In this document: positions 33,217 through 42,863 of the stretch, piece by piece
Position numbering within the stretch: position 1 is the first letter of the stretch
Layout of the letters: every line of letters starts with the position of its first letter
Notes under the pieces: model-generated
What the model was told of the DNA's origin: nothing
Database searches by the model: none
What the model saw: the letters and a program-made list of their open reading frames with translations, nothing else
Origin: JBJYIN01 sp046237015
GTDB taxonomy: Bacteria; Pseudomonadota; Gammaproteobacteria; Enterobacterales; Enterobacteriaceae
Assembly: GCF_046237015.1 (NCBI RefSeq)
Contig: NZ_JBJYIN010000005.1
Span: forward strand, 1 to 64,000
Direction: 5' to 3'
Length of the DNA: 64,000 nucleotides
Program-made: the position numbers and the translations under genes

Positions 33217-34362
33217 TTACAAATAAACCCGCAGATATTCCGCCAGACACAGAATCGCCATTGCCTGTCCGTACGGCATCGAGGTCAGCGCGATATTACG
33301 ATAGAAATCCAGATCGTTGCCCATCGCGGTACCGAATGACACCTGCGTCAGTTCACCGTCCTCATTAACGTGATTAATCACACCACGAATCGCTTTCTCC
33401 GCGACTTCAGCATAGCTCGGATCGATGTAGCGCTTGCGTACCGCTTTCAAAATCCCGTAGGCAAAACCGGCGGTTGCCGAGCTTTCAAGGTACGAATTCG
33501 GATCGTCAATCAGCGTGTGCCACAGGCCGCTGTCATCCTGATATTTCGCCAATGCTTCAATCTGGCTTTCCAGCACCTGCAACAGGAAGCGACGCGTCGC
33601 GTTGTGCTCAGGCAGATCCAGCAACTCGATAAATTCAGGAATCACGATCGTCAGCCAGCTATTACCACGCGCCCAGCGAGCCTTAGCGTAGTTGTGCTGC
33701 CCTTCGAACGTCCAGCCGTGGAACCACAGGCCGCTTTCACGATCCATCAGGTATTGCACATGCAGCAAGAACTGATACGTCGCTTCTTCGACAAACTCCG
33801 GCCGGTTTAACAGCTTGCCGATTTTCGCCAGCGGCAGCACGCTCATCATCAGCGTGTCGTCCCACAACTGCTGGTGATTTTCATTGTTATAAACAATGTG
33901 CTGCAAACCCTGCTTGTCCGTGCGCGGCATTTCGTACATCACCCACTCTGCCCAGCGCTCCAGATACGGAAGCCAGCGGGCATCACCCGTTTCCTCATAG
34001 CGATACGCCAACGTCAGGAACGGACACACGGTGTTGACGTTTTTCGTCGGCGTGCCTTCCGCCAAACGTTCAGTAAACCAGTCGTCAATGATGGCGCGCA
34101 TCTGCTCATCACCCGTCTGCTGATAATACTGATAGATCCCATACAGCCCAATACCGTGCGTCCACTCCCACCCCGCCCAGCCTTTGGTATCAATCACCCG
34201 ACCATCGTCCAGCCGTAACAAGAACTCACCGGTTTTATCTTCAATATTCACCAGATTGTCGGTGATACGGCAAATCAGTGCCTTCAGATCCTCACGGGAG
34301 ATGAAGCGTTCCGGCTGACGTAAAAGCGGGCTATGTTTTACACTGAATACGGTCATAGTCAT
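33217..34362 (-). CDS. rhiN: Unsaturated rhamnogalacturonyl hydrolase RhiN (GH105)
   Basis: RhiN removes the unsaturated galacturonyl residue from rhamnogalacturonan oligomers after uptake, in the cytoplasm. The protein is 381 aa, GH105 fold, without a signal peptide. Conserved segments include WEWTHGIGLYGI, NTVCPFLTLAYRYEETGD, WDDTLMMSVLPLAKIG and RWARGNSWLT. A start two codons later is possible. It lies 37 bp behind rhiT, as in the rhiTN operon of Dickeya, where KdgR and a rhamnose-responsive regulator act; I found no clear site for either here. Confidence 0.92.
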   Translation of the reverse strand: MTMTVFSVKHSPLLRQPERFISREDLKALICRITDNLVNIEDKTGEFLLRLDDGRVIDTKGWAGWEWTHGIGLYGIYQYYQQTGDEQMRAIIDDWFTERLAEGTPTKNVNTVCPFLTLAYRYEETGDARWLPYLERWAEWVMYEMPRTDKQGLQHIVYNNENHQQLWDDTLMMSVLPLAKIGKLLNRPEFVEEATYQFLLHVQYLMDRESGLWFHGWTFEGQHNYAKARWARGNSWLTIVIPEFIELLDLPEHNATRRFLLQVLESQIEALAKYQDDSGLWHTLIDDPNSYLESSATAGFAYGILKAVRKRYIDPSYAEVAEKAIRGVINHVNEDGELTQVSFGTAMGNDLDFYRNIALTSMPYGQAMAILCLAEYLRVYL

Positions 34363-34399
34363 TCATCCAATTGAGTTATCAGTTAACAGTTCAATACAG

Positions 34400-35959
34400 T
34401 TACGATTGCGTGGCATGCGTTATCGGCTTGTCGCCTTTATGGCGGTTCAGGTAGCCGATATTGTTGTTGCCCCACAGCGATTCATACGGCATGCCAGCCA
34501 GCGTTTCGACCGTTGCACGAGCCTGCGGTGTAATATTCTCCGGCACAGGGCGGCCCGCTTCACGCATTTTCAACGTCTCTTCCCGCAGCACACTGTGCGT
34601 TTGCAAATTCAGTTTAAAGCGCAGAGAAACGAGGAAGCCAAGCGCCAGCACGCCTACGGTGCCGAAACTCAAAATCATCAGAATGGTGTGGCTAACGCCC
34701 GGTGCCTGTACGCTTTGCCCAGACACGAAGCCGGATAACTGTAACACCACGCCCACCAGCATCACTGCGCCAGCCTGAGAGGCTTTACGAGTCAGCGTCA
34801 TGATCCCGGCGAAGATCCCTTCACGGCGCTGTGCGGTGATGACTTCATCCACATCTGCGATATAAGTGTAGGTATTCCAAGGGACATAGTTGATCCCACC
34901 GCGACCCAATCCTGCCAATGCAGAGATCAACAACAGTAGGGAGAAGGTATCATGCAGGCCGCTGTACCACAGAATGGCGTAGGAGAGCGCACTCAGACCA
35001 AACAGGCACACAACTAAACGATAAGACGGCGCTGGCCCAAAGCGAATGCACAGTGGGATCATGCCAATTACCGCGATAAATTGCAGAATGGCCATCGTTC
35101 CCATCAGATTAGACGCCATCGTCGGGCTCTGCATCAGCACAAAGACCACGTAGTAAGTGAACACCGCGTTGAACACATCCTGTGCGATATAACCACCCAG
35201 ATACATGCCTAGATGCTGACGGAAAATACGGATGCGCAGCGTTGAGAGCAGCTCGACATTCAGGCGTTTCAGGCTATCAATCAGCGACAAAGACTGGCGT
35301 TCTTTTTCCGCCCGCAGTGAGGCTTCCGACATCTGATCGCGGGGCCGCTCCCAGGTAAAGAAATAGACCAGCGTCAGCACCAGCGCACAAATAATGGAAA
35401 ACACCAGGCTCGAATAGAAGAAAGACACCGCATTGTCTTTGCCAAAGTAGCCCAGCAGAATACCCGGTAGAAACGCAGCCAAAATCGCAGACAGCTGCGC
35501 CAGCGCGATACGTGCGCCGGAGAACTTGGTTTTCTGTTTGAAATCATCGGTCATTTCCGGCACCAGCGTTTCATAGGGAACCAGGACCATGGTGTACACC
35601 ACATCAAACAGCAGATAGGTCAGCAGATAATACCAATAGCCCATGTCCCCCACCCACATGAAGCTGTAGCTGAACACACAGGGAATACCGAGCAGAATAA
35701 AGAACTTACGGCGACCAAAGCGTTTACCCAACCAGGTAGAACCGAAGTTATCAGTCAGGAACCCCATCAGCGGGCTGACGATAGCATCGAGCACGCGAGC
35801 CATCGCAAAAATAAAGGTTGCCTCAATCGGTGTTAAACCACAAAACGTGGTGTAAAAATAGAGTAACCAGGCCGCTGTCAGCGCAGTCGTGCCCGCCCCA
35901 AGAAAGTCACCCGAGCCATAGGCTAAATAGTTAGCCAACCCGATCTTACGTGTTTTCAT
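34400..35959 (-). CDS. rhiT: Rhamnogalacturonide transporter RhiT (GPH/MFS family)
   Basis: This inner-membrane sugar:cation symporter of the glycoside-pentoside-hexuronide family is 519 aa with about 12 transmembrane segments. MelB-like signatures include YGSGDFLGAG, LDAIVSPLMGFLTDN and the loop WERPRDQ. The ATG at 35957-35959 is preceded by GAGGAAGG at proper spacing; an ATG two codons earlier is too close to it. It is the first gene of rhiTN and the upstream 400 bp should hold the promoter. Confidence 0.9.
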   Translation of the reverse strand: MKTRKIGLANYLAYGSGDFLGAGTTALTAAWLLYFYTTFCGLTPIEATFIFAMARVLDAIVSPLMGFLTDNFGSTWLGKRFGRRKFFILLGIPCVFSYSFMWVGDMGYWYYLLTYLLFDVVYTMVLVPYETLVPEMTDDFKQKTKFSGARIALAQLSAILAAFLPGILLGYFGKDNAVSFFYSSLVFSIICALVLTLVYFFTWERPRDQMSEASLRAEKERQSLSLIDSLKRLNVELLSTLRIRIFRQHLGMYLGGYIAQDVFNAVFTYYVVFVLMQSPTMASNLMGTMAILQFIAVIGMIPLCIRFGPAPSYRLVVCLFGLSALSYAILWYSGLHDTFSLLLLISALAGLGRGGINYVPWNTYTYIADVDEVITAQRREGIFAGIMTLTRKASQAGAVMLVGVVLQLSGFVSGQSVQAPGVSHTILMILSFGTVGVLALGFLVSLRFKLNLQTHSVLREETLKMREAGRPVPENITPQARATVETLAGMPYESLWGNNNIGYLNRHKGDKPITHATQS

Positions 35960-36363
35960 TCCCATCCTTCCTCGGTCATTTTTAGTTATGAAGGTGTCAT
36001 GGCAAACAGAAATGCCTATACCTCATTCATTTCGACACGCGGCCAGACAGCAAAAATCTATCGCTCATAACCTGTCAATGCCATAACCAGGGAGAATGAA
36101 GAAAGCCAGCATGACTGCACGTTGAAAAATGACGGATATACTGCCGCCGTAGCATTAAAGTAACGTTCAGCACGGCTGAAAACCTTTGCGCTCTTGCCAC
36201 TGGATACCGTCGACTGGCACCACAAAGAAGAATGACCCGATCGGCTTCAAATATTTTATAAAAAGCCATTTTAACTTAGGAAAACCCATGGTTCGTTTAT
36301 GTCGATCACAGGATAAGTGAGGAGAAATCAAAGAAACACATTAGGGTGACTGGACAATGAGCA
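35960..36363. other. Noncoding region upstream of rhiT
   Basis: About 400 bp lie between rhiT and the eno terminator. It should contain the rhiT promoter. I looked for a KdgR-type palindrome (TGAAAC...GTTTCA) and found none that is convincing. A 64-codon minus-strand frame at 36075-36269 lacks coding features and is not called. Confidence 0.5.
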
Positions 36364-36398
36364 TAAAAAAATCCAGAAGCGCATAAACACTTCTGGAT
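36364..36398 (-). terminator. eno terminator
   Basis: On the minus strand a perfect 9-bp stem ATCCAGAAG / CTTCTGGAT (36371-36398) with a 10-nt loop is followed by seven T. This classical intrinsic terminator is about 70 nt after the eno stop. Confidence 0.92.
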
Positions 36399-36465
36399 TC
36401 AATAGGTCATCACGTTATGCAGTTGGTTCGGTTAGCTATCAGCCAGCCACCACCAATAGCAATGA

Positions 36466-37764
36466 TTATTGACCTTTAACTTCTTTCAGACCATTGAATG
36501 GCGCAGAATTACCCAGCGCTTCTTCAATACGGATCAACTGGTTGTATTTAGCAACACGATCGGAACGGCTCATAGAACCGGTTTTGATCTGGCCAGCCGC
36601 AGTACCTACCGCCAGATCGGCGATCGTAGCATCTTCCGTTTCACCTGAACGGTGAGAGATGATCGCGGTATAGCCAGCATCTTTCGCCATCTTGATCGCG
36701 GCCAGCGTTTCGGTCAGAGAACCGATCTGGTTGAATTTGATCAGGATAGAGTTAGCGATCCCTTTTTCAATACCTTCTTTCAGGATCTTGGTGTTGGTTA
36801 CGAACAGATCGTCACCAACCAGTTGGATTTTGTCGCCCAGAACTTTAGTCTGGTAAGCAAAACCGTCCCAGTCAGATTCGTTCAGACCATCTTCGATAGA
36901 CACGATCGGATACTGTTTAGTCAGTTCTTCCAGATAGTGAGTGAACTCTTGAGAGGTAAAGGTTTTACCTTCGCCTTTCAGTTCGTAGTCGCCGGTTTCT
37001 TGGTTGTAGAACTCAGAAGCAGCACAGTCCATCGCCAACGTCACGTCTTTACCCAGAACGTAACCCGCTTTTTCTACGGCTTCTTTGATTGCAGCCAGCG
37101 CAGCAGCGTTAGATTCCAGGTTCGGCGCGTAGCCACCTTCATCACCCACAGCCGTATTCATGCCTTTGGCTTTCAGTACTTTAGCCAAATTGTGGAACAC
37201 TTCAGAGCCCATACGAACGGCTTCTTTCAGCGTTTTTGCGCCAACAGGCTGAATCATAAACTCTTGGATATCAACGTTGTTATCTGCGTGTTCACCACCG
37301 TTGATGATATTCATCATTGGCAAAGGCATAGAATATTTGCCTGGGGTGCCGTTCAGTTCAGCGATGTGAGCGTACAGAGGCAGGCCTTTAGACGCAGCAG
37401 CAGCTTTAGCCGCAGCCAGAGAAACGGCCAGAATGGCGTTCGCACCGAATTTAGACTTGTTTTCGGTACCATCCAGCTCAATCATGATCTTGTCGATATT
37501 CGCTTGGTCTTTCGCGTCTTTACCCAGAACAGCCTGAGCAATAGGACCGTTAACCGCATCAACCGCTTTGGTTACACCTTTGCCCAGAAAACGGGATTTG
37601 TCACCGTCACGCAGTTCCAGCGCTTCACGAGATCCGGTAGAAGCACCTGATGGCGCAGCCGCCAGACCAACAAAACCACCTTCCAGATGAACTTCCGCTT
37701 CAACAGTTGGGTTTCCGCGTGAGTCGATGATTTCACGGCCGATGACTTTAACAATTTTGGACAT
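36466..37764 (-). CDS. eno: Enolase
   Basis: Enolase interconverts 2-phosphoglycerate and phosphoenolpyruvate and is part of the RNA degradosome. The protein is 432 aa, the family length. GASTGSREALELRDGD, the SIEDGLNESDWDGF region and the signature LIKFNQIGSLTET are present, with catalytic Lys and Glu in conserved context. It lies downstream of pyrG with a hairpin between. Codon use is that of a highly expressed gene. Confidence 0.98.
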   Translation of the reverse strand: MSKIVKVIGREIIDSRGNPTVEAEVHLEGGFVGLAAAPSGASTGSREALELRDGDKSRFLGKGVTKAVDAVNGPIAQAVLGKDAKDQANIDKIMIELDGTENKSKFGANAILAVSLAAAKAAAASKGLPLYAHIAELNGTPGKYSMPLPMMNIINGGEHADNNVDIQEFMIQPVGAKTLKEAVRMGSEVFHNLAKVLKAKGMNTAVGDEGGYAPNLESNAAALAAIKEAVEKAGYVLGKDVTLAMDCAASEFYNQETGDYELKGEGKTFTSQEFTHYLEELTKQYPIVSIEDGLNESDWDGFAYQTKVLGDKIQLVGDDLFVTNTKILKEGIEKGIANSILIKFNQIGSLTETLAAIKMAKDAGYTAIISHRSGETEDATIADLAVGTAAGQIKTGSMSRSDRVAKYNQLIRIEEALGNSAPFNGLKEVKGQ

Positions 37765-37819
37765 TAGATTTTCCTCAGTACAAGTTAAACTTTAGGTATA
37801 ACTAAAACCCTAGACGAAC

Positions 37820-37845
37820 AACGCGCAATCTTCTGATTGCGCGTT
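37820..37845 (-). terminator. Hairpin between pyrG and eno
   Basis: AACGCGCAAT-CTTCTG-ATTGCGCGTT is a perfect 10-bp stem in the 94-bp gap after pyrG. It has no T tract, so it may act as a partial terminator or RNA-stability element that separates pyrG and eno expression. Confidence 0.55.
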
Positions 37846-37858
37846 GCTGGCAAAACCT

Positions 37859-39496
37859 TTACTTCATCTGACGCTTTTGGTAAGCGCCAGCGGCTTTTAC
37901 AAAGCCGGCAAACAGGGGGTGCCCATCTCGCGGCGTTGATGTAAATTCCGGATGGAACTGACAAGCCACGAACCATGGATGATCGGGTAATTCAACGATC
38001 TCCACCAGTTTGCGATCGGCGGAAAGGCCAGCAATCCGTAATCCCGCCGCTTCAATCTGTTTCAACAGCATATTGTTCACTTCATAACGGTGACGATGGC
38101 GTTCAATGATGGTCGGCTCACCGTAAAGCTGGCGTACCAGACTGCCTTCCGTTAAGTGGCATTGCTGCCCGCCAACGCGCATGGTGCCACCCAGATCGCT
38201 GGCTTCATCACGAACTTCAACATTGCCGTTCTCGTCACGCCATTCCGTGATCAACGCAACCACCGGGTACTTACAGTCTGGCACAAACTCCGTAGAGTTT
38301 GCCCCATCCATCCCCACAACGTTACGGGCAAATTCCATTAATGCGACCTGCATCCCCAGGCAAATGCCCAGATAAGGGATTTGGTTCTCACGGGCGTAAT
38401 TCGCCGCCATGATTTTCCCTTCGACGCCACGATAGCCAAAACCGCCTGGAATCAGAATAGCGTCTAAATCTTTCAGTACGTCGACACCACGGGTTTCGAC
38501 ATCCTGCGAATCAATCAGCTTGATGTTTACCGTCAAACGATTCTTCAAACCGCCGTGTTTCAGTGCTTCAATCACGGATTTGTAGGCATCCGGCAGGGCG
38601 ACATATTTACCGACCATACCGATAGTGACTTCACCACCCGGGTTCGCTTCTTCATACACAACCTGTTCCCATTCTGACAGGTTTGCTTCAGGACAGTTCA
38701 AGCTGAATCGTTTACAAATATAATCGTCCAGCCCCTGTGATTTCAATAGCGACGGGATTTTATAAATGGAATCAATGTCTTTAAGGGATATTACTGCTTT
38801 TTCTGGCACATTACAGAATAAAGCAATCTTTGCACGCTCGTTAGCAGGTACGGTACGGTCAGAACGACAAATCAGCACATCCGGCTGAATACCGATGGAA
38901 AGTAACTCTTTTACGGAGTGCTGAGTCGGCTTGGTTTTCACCTCGCCCGCTGCCGCCAGGTACGGCACCAGCGTCAAGTGCATAAACAGGGTATGCTCGC
39001 GGCCCACTTCTACCGCCATCTGCCGAATCGCTTCAAGGAATGGCAATGATTCGATATCACCGACAGTACCACCGATTTCCACCAGCACCACATCATGGCC
39101 TTCGCCACCTTCAAGGATGCGTTCTTTAATCGCGTTGGTAATGTGAGGAATAACCTGAATCGTCGCGCCTAAATAGTCACCACGGCGCTCTTTACGCAGG
39201 ACATCAGAGTAGATGCGGCCAGTGGTGAAGTTGTTGCGGCGCGACATTTTGGTGCGGATGAAACGCTCGTAGTGGCCCAAGTCCAGATCGGTTTCGGCGC
39301 CGTCTTCGGTGACAAATACTTCACCATGCTGCGTCGGGCTCATCGTGCCCGGATCCACGTTGATATACGGGTCCAGTTTCATGATGGTAACGTTGAGGCC
39401 ACGGGCTTCAAGAATAGCCGCCAGAGAGGCTGCGGCAATGCCTTTACCCAGAGAGGAAACGACCCCGCCGGTCACAAAAATATAATTAGTTGTCAT
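37859..39496 (-). CDS. pyrG: CTP synthase
   Basis: PyrG aminates UTP to CTP using glutamine. The protein is 545 aa. The N-terminal synthase domain has FVTGGVVSSLGKGI and the PYINVDPGTMSP segment. The C-terminal class I glutamine amidotransferase domain has the nucleophile Cys in YLGICLGMQ and the His-Glu pair in CQFHPEFTSTP. The pyrG-eno pair and mazG upstream follow the E. coli order. Confidence 0.98.
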   Translation of the reverse strand: MTTNYIFVTGGVVSSLGKGIAAASLAAILEARGLNVTIMKLDPYINVDPGTMSPTQHGEVFVTEDGAETDLDLGHYERFIRTKMSRRNNFTTGRIYSDVLRKERRGDYLGATIQVIPHITNAIKERILEGGEGHDVVLVEIGGTVGDIESLPFLEAIRQMAVEVGREHTLFMHLTLVPYLAAAGEVKTKPTQHSVKELLSIGIQPDVLICRSDRTVPANERAKIALFCNVPEKAVISLKDIDSIYKIPSLLKSQGLDDYICKRFSLNCPEANLSEWEQVVYEEANPGGEVTIGMVGKYVALPDAYKSVIEALKHGGLKNRLTVNIKLIDSQDVETRGVDVLKDLDAILIPGGFGYRGVEGKIMAANYARENQIPYLGICLGMQVALMEFARNVVGMDGANSTEFVPDCKYPVVALITEWRDENGNVEVRDEASDLGGTMRVGGQQCHLTEGSLVRQLYGEPTIIERHRHRYEVNNMLLKQIEAAGLRIAGLSADRKLVEIVELPDHPWFVACQFHPEFTSTPRDGHPLFAGFVKAAGAYQKRQMK

Positions 39497-39722
39497 GCTG
39501 AACCTGAGAGTTTAGGTTTAAGGACGATGGAAGTACCAAGACGGGAAAGTAGTATACCTGAACCTGAAGAGCGCCACAAATGTTCGTTTTACACAAAGTG
39601 GCGATTCCAGCACCCCATTGGGTGAGGTAAAACCCCTCTAACCCAATGTCACCATTACATTAAAAAACAAAAAGATAAAAAACCTATCATCAATAAATAC
39701 TTCATTCCGTGTGAAACGGAAT

Positions 39723-40520
39723 CTAATGGCTGTTTTCCTGCATTTTCACCTGATTCCAGGCAGCTTCCATTTCTTCCAGCGTTGCCTGTTCCAACGATTT
39801 TCCCGATGCCGTAACGATTTGTTCTACCTGACGAAAACGACGCGTAAACTTGCGATTTGCGGCCTGTAATGCACTCTCAGCCTTATGCCCAAGATGTCGT
39901 GAAAGATTCACCGTCGCGAATAATAAATCACCAATTTCTTCGCCCAGTTTTTCTTCATCAACAACGGCTTGACGCGCCTCATGCATGACTTCATCGATCT
40001 CTTCATAAACTTTATCGAGCACCGGCCCCAGGCTGTCCCAATCGAAACCAACAGAAGCGCAACGCTGCTGAATTTTTTGCGCTTTCATCAACGCAGGCAG
40101 CGCATCAGGAATATCATCCACGGGAGAATGCCGATCTTTTTCCGCACGCTCCTGCGCTTTTGTCTGCTCCCAGTTTGCCAGCACGGCATCGCTGTCCGTC
40201 AACGTCAGCTTTCCGAAAATATGTGGATGACGGCGTTCCAACTTATCGCTAATGGCGTTACACACGTCGGAAAAATCGAATAATCCTTTTTCCTGCGCCA
40301 TTTGTGCGTAAAACACCACCTGAAACAGCAAATCCCCCAGCTCACCACGCAAATCATCAAAATCCTGGCGGCTGATAGCATCCAGCACTTCATAAGTCTC
40401 TTCCAACGTATAGGGCGTAAGGGTGTCAAAAGTCTGTTTCTTATCCCACGGACAGCCATTTTCAGGATCGCGCAGGGTAGTCATGATGGCGAGCAAGCGC
40501 TCAATTGCAGGTAAATTCAT
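39723..40520 (-). CDS. mazG: Nucleoside triphosphate pyrophosphohydrolase MazG
   Basis: MazG hydrolyses NTPs to NMP and PPi and lowers the effect of (p)ppGpp during starvation. The protein is 265 aa with two tandem MazG domains, each with EExxE-type metal sites (LEETYEVLDAI, LGELGDLLFQVV; YEEIDEV, LGEEIGDLLFATV). It lies 94 bp downstream of relA. No mazEF toxin-antitoxin genes lie between them, unlike in E. coli K-12. Confidence 0.95.
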   Translation of the reverse strand: MNLPAIERLLAIMTTLRDPENGCPWDKKQTFDTLTPYTLEETYEVLDAISRQDFDDLRGELGDLLFQVVFYAQMAQEKGLFDFSDVCNAISDKLERRHPHIFGKLTLTDSDAVLANWEQTKAQERAEKDRHSPVDDIPDALPALMKAQKIQQRCASVGFDWDSLGPVLDKVYEEIDEVMHEARQAVVDEEKLGEEIGDLLFATVNLSRHLGHKAESALQAANRKFTRRFRQVEQIVTASGKSLEQATLEEMEAAWNQVKMQENSH

Positions 40521-40614
40521 TGGATTCTCAGTTGTAAAACATTGTATTTATCGGAAGGGATCCCCCCTTCGCAAAGGAAGGAGGGAGAATTACGGGTCAT
40601 CGACGTTTCAGGCG

Positions 40615-42849
40615 TTATCCGCCTTGCTGACGCCGTGCGTCGATCACATCAGGTAATTGGTTAAGCTTAGCTAATACACGCCCCAGCACTTGCAAGTTAT
40701 ATATCTCAATATCCATATCAATCGTCGCCAACTGCTGTTTGGTATCGCTGCGGCTTGCCACGCCCAATACATTGACCTTCTCATTCGCCAGAATCGTGGT
40801 GATATCACGCAGCAGGCCGCTGCGATCGTTGGCGATGACTCGCACCACCAGCGAATAACCGCTGGAATAGCTTTCACCCCATACCGCATCCACAATCCGT
40901 TCCGGTGAACTGGCGCGCAACTCGTCCAGTTGTTCACAATCAGCACGGTGAATTGAAATGCCTCGCCCGCGCGTAATGAACCCTGTAATCTCATCACCCG
41001 GTATCGGCTGACAGCAGCGAGCAATGTGGTGCATCAGATTACCAACGCCTTCAACGACAACACGTCCATTATCTTTGTTGCTACGAACTGGCGGTTGCAG
41101 AGATTTTTGCTTCAGTTGGCGTAATGCTTCGCGGTCCTGCTCTTCAGCACTGGGTTGGTTCAACTGAGATTGCAGGAAGTTAACCATCTGATTGAGGCGT
41201 ACATCCCCACCGCCGATCCCCGCCAACAGTTCATCCAGTGAATTAACGTTATAACGTGGTAACAGCAGCTTTTCCGCCGCTTTCAGACTAATGCCCAAAT
41301 GCGCCAGTTCATCATCCAGAATCTGCCGACCCGCCAGGATATTTTTGTCACGATCCTGCTTGCGGAACCAATTCTGAATCTTTGAACGTCCGCGACTGGT
41401 CGTGATATATCCCAGATTTGGATTCAGCCAGTCACGGCTTGGATTCGGCTGCTTTTGTGTGATGATCTCAATCTGATCGCCCATTTGCAGTTGATAGGTA
41501 AACGGTACGATACGTCCACCGATCTTTGCACCAATGCAACGGTGCCCGATATCGCTGTGAATATGGTAGGCAAAATCAAGCGGCGTCGACCCAGCGGGTA
41601 AATCTACAACGTCGCCTTTCGGCGTAAATACATACACCCGATCGTCAAATACCTGACTACGCACCTCATCCAGCATTTCATCGGAATCAGCCATTTCCTC
41701 TTGCCACGCAATCAGCTTACGCAGCCAGGCAATGCGGCCTTCATAACCTGAACGCCCACCGACGACCGTTCCCTCTTTGTACTTCCAATGTGCCGCCACA
41801 CCCAACTCAGCATCTTCATGCATCTGACGAGTACGGATCTGAATTTCGAGCGTCTTACCGCCGGGCCCTAGCACGACGGTATGGATAGACTGATAGCCGT
41901 TGGGTTTTGGGTTGGCGACATAATCGTCAAACTCATCGGGCAAATGGCGATAATGGGTATGAACAATACCTAATGCCCCGTAGCAATCCTGTAGGCGCTC
42001 CACCACAATGCGCACGGCTCTGACATCAAACAGTTCATCAAACGACAGGGATTTTTTCTGCATCTTGCGCCAGATGCTATAGATGTGTTTGGGGCGACCA
42101 TAAATCTCCGCCCCCACCCCTTCCTCTTTCATCGCATCACGCAACGTTTTAACAAAATCGTCAATGTACTGCTCACGATCGATACGCCGCTCATGTAACA
42201 GTTTGGCGATTTTTTTATATTCATCAGGATGTAGATAACGGAAGCAGAAATCCTCCAGCTCCCATTTAAGCTGACCAATCCCCAAGCGGTTAGCTAACGG
42301 CGCATAGATATTGGTACACTCTTTCGCGGCCAGAACACGTTCTTCTTCTGGAGCATCCTTGACTTCTCGCAGGTGTGCGATGCGCTCAGCAAGCTTGATG
42401 ACTACGCAGCGGAAATCTTCCACCATCGCCAGCAGCATACGGCGAATATTGTCTACCTGTTCAGACGCAACCGAATCATGCTGTGTCGCTTTTAACTGAC
42501 GGATGGCATCCATATCGCGCACGCCATGCACCAAATCAACGATATTGCTGCCAAATGCTTCCTTCAGCGTAGCTTCATCCACCAGATTGGCATCGGCCAA
42601 GGGAAATAACAGCGCAGCGCGCATGCTGTCATTATCCATACTCAACGTAGAGAGGATTTCCACCATTTCGATACCGCGCCATAACAGCAGCACCGCATCA
42701 GGATGGCCTTTCGTTTGTTGCTCACAGTAGCGCCAGGTCTCGGCTAAACGCTCACATGACTGTTGACTGGCAATGCCAAGCGAAGCAATCCAGGCGTCAG
42801 GGACAAATTCACCCGCCGTATTTAAATGCGCACTTCTTACTGCAACCAT
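40615..42849 (-). CDS. relA: GTP pyrophosphokinase (ppGpp synthetase I)
   Basis: RelA makes (p)ppGpp on ribosomes stalled with uncharged tRNA. The protein is 744 aa, the same as in E. coli. The N-terminal hydrolase domain is degenerate (metal-binding HD replaced). The synthetase domain has SFDELFDVRAVRIVV and KPNGYQSIHTVV. TGS, zinc-finger (CCQPIPGD) and ACT domains follow. It is 14 nt downstream of rlmD, with mazG next. Confidence 0.97.
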   Translation of the reverse strand: MVAVRSAHLNTAGEFVPDAWIASLGIASQQSCERLAETWRYCEQQTKGHPDAVLLLWRGIEMVEILSTLSMDNDSMRAALLFPLADANLVDEATLKEAFGSNIVDLVHGVRDMDAIRQLKATQHDSVASEQVDNIRRMLLAMVEDFRCVVIKLAERIAHLREVKDAPEEERVLAAKECTNIYAPLANRLGIGQLKWELEDFCFRYLHPDEYKKIAKLLHERRIDREQYIDDFVKTLRDAMKEEGVGAEIYGRPKHIYSIWRKMQKKSLSFDELFDVRAVRIVVERLQDCYGALGIVHTHYRHLPDEFDDYVANPKPNGYQSIHTVVLGPGGKTLEIQIRTRQMHEDAELGVAAHWKYKEGTVVGGRSGYEGRIAWLRKLIAWQEEMADSDEMLDEVRSQVFDDRVYVFTPKGDVVDLPAGSTPLDFAYHIHSDIGHRCIGAKIGGRIVPFTYQLQMGDQIEIITQKQPNPSRDWLNPNLGYITTSRGRSKIQNWFRKQDRDKNILAGRQILDDELAHLGISLKAAEKLLLPRYNVNSLDELLAGIGGGDVRLNQMVNFLQSQLNQPSAEEQDREALRQLKQKSLQPPVRSNKDNGRVVVEGVGNLMHHIARCCQPIPGDEITGFITRGRGISIHRADCEQLDELRASSPERIVDAVWGESYSSGYSLVVRVIANDRSGLLRDITTILANEKVNVLGVASRSDTKQQLATIDMDIEIYNLQVLGRVLAKLNQLPDVIDARRQQGG

Positions 42850-42863
42850 AATTTCTCCCTACG

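Noticed and set aside
35960..36300. KdgR operator upstream of rhiT
   Set aside because: Expected from Dickeya, but no TGAAA...TTTCA palindrome of convincing quality was found.
36652..37650. 332-codon plus-strand frame opposite eno
   Set aside because: A long antisense frame is common opposite genes with strong codon bias; no domain is visible and eno is certain.
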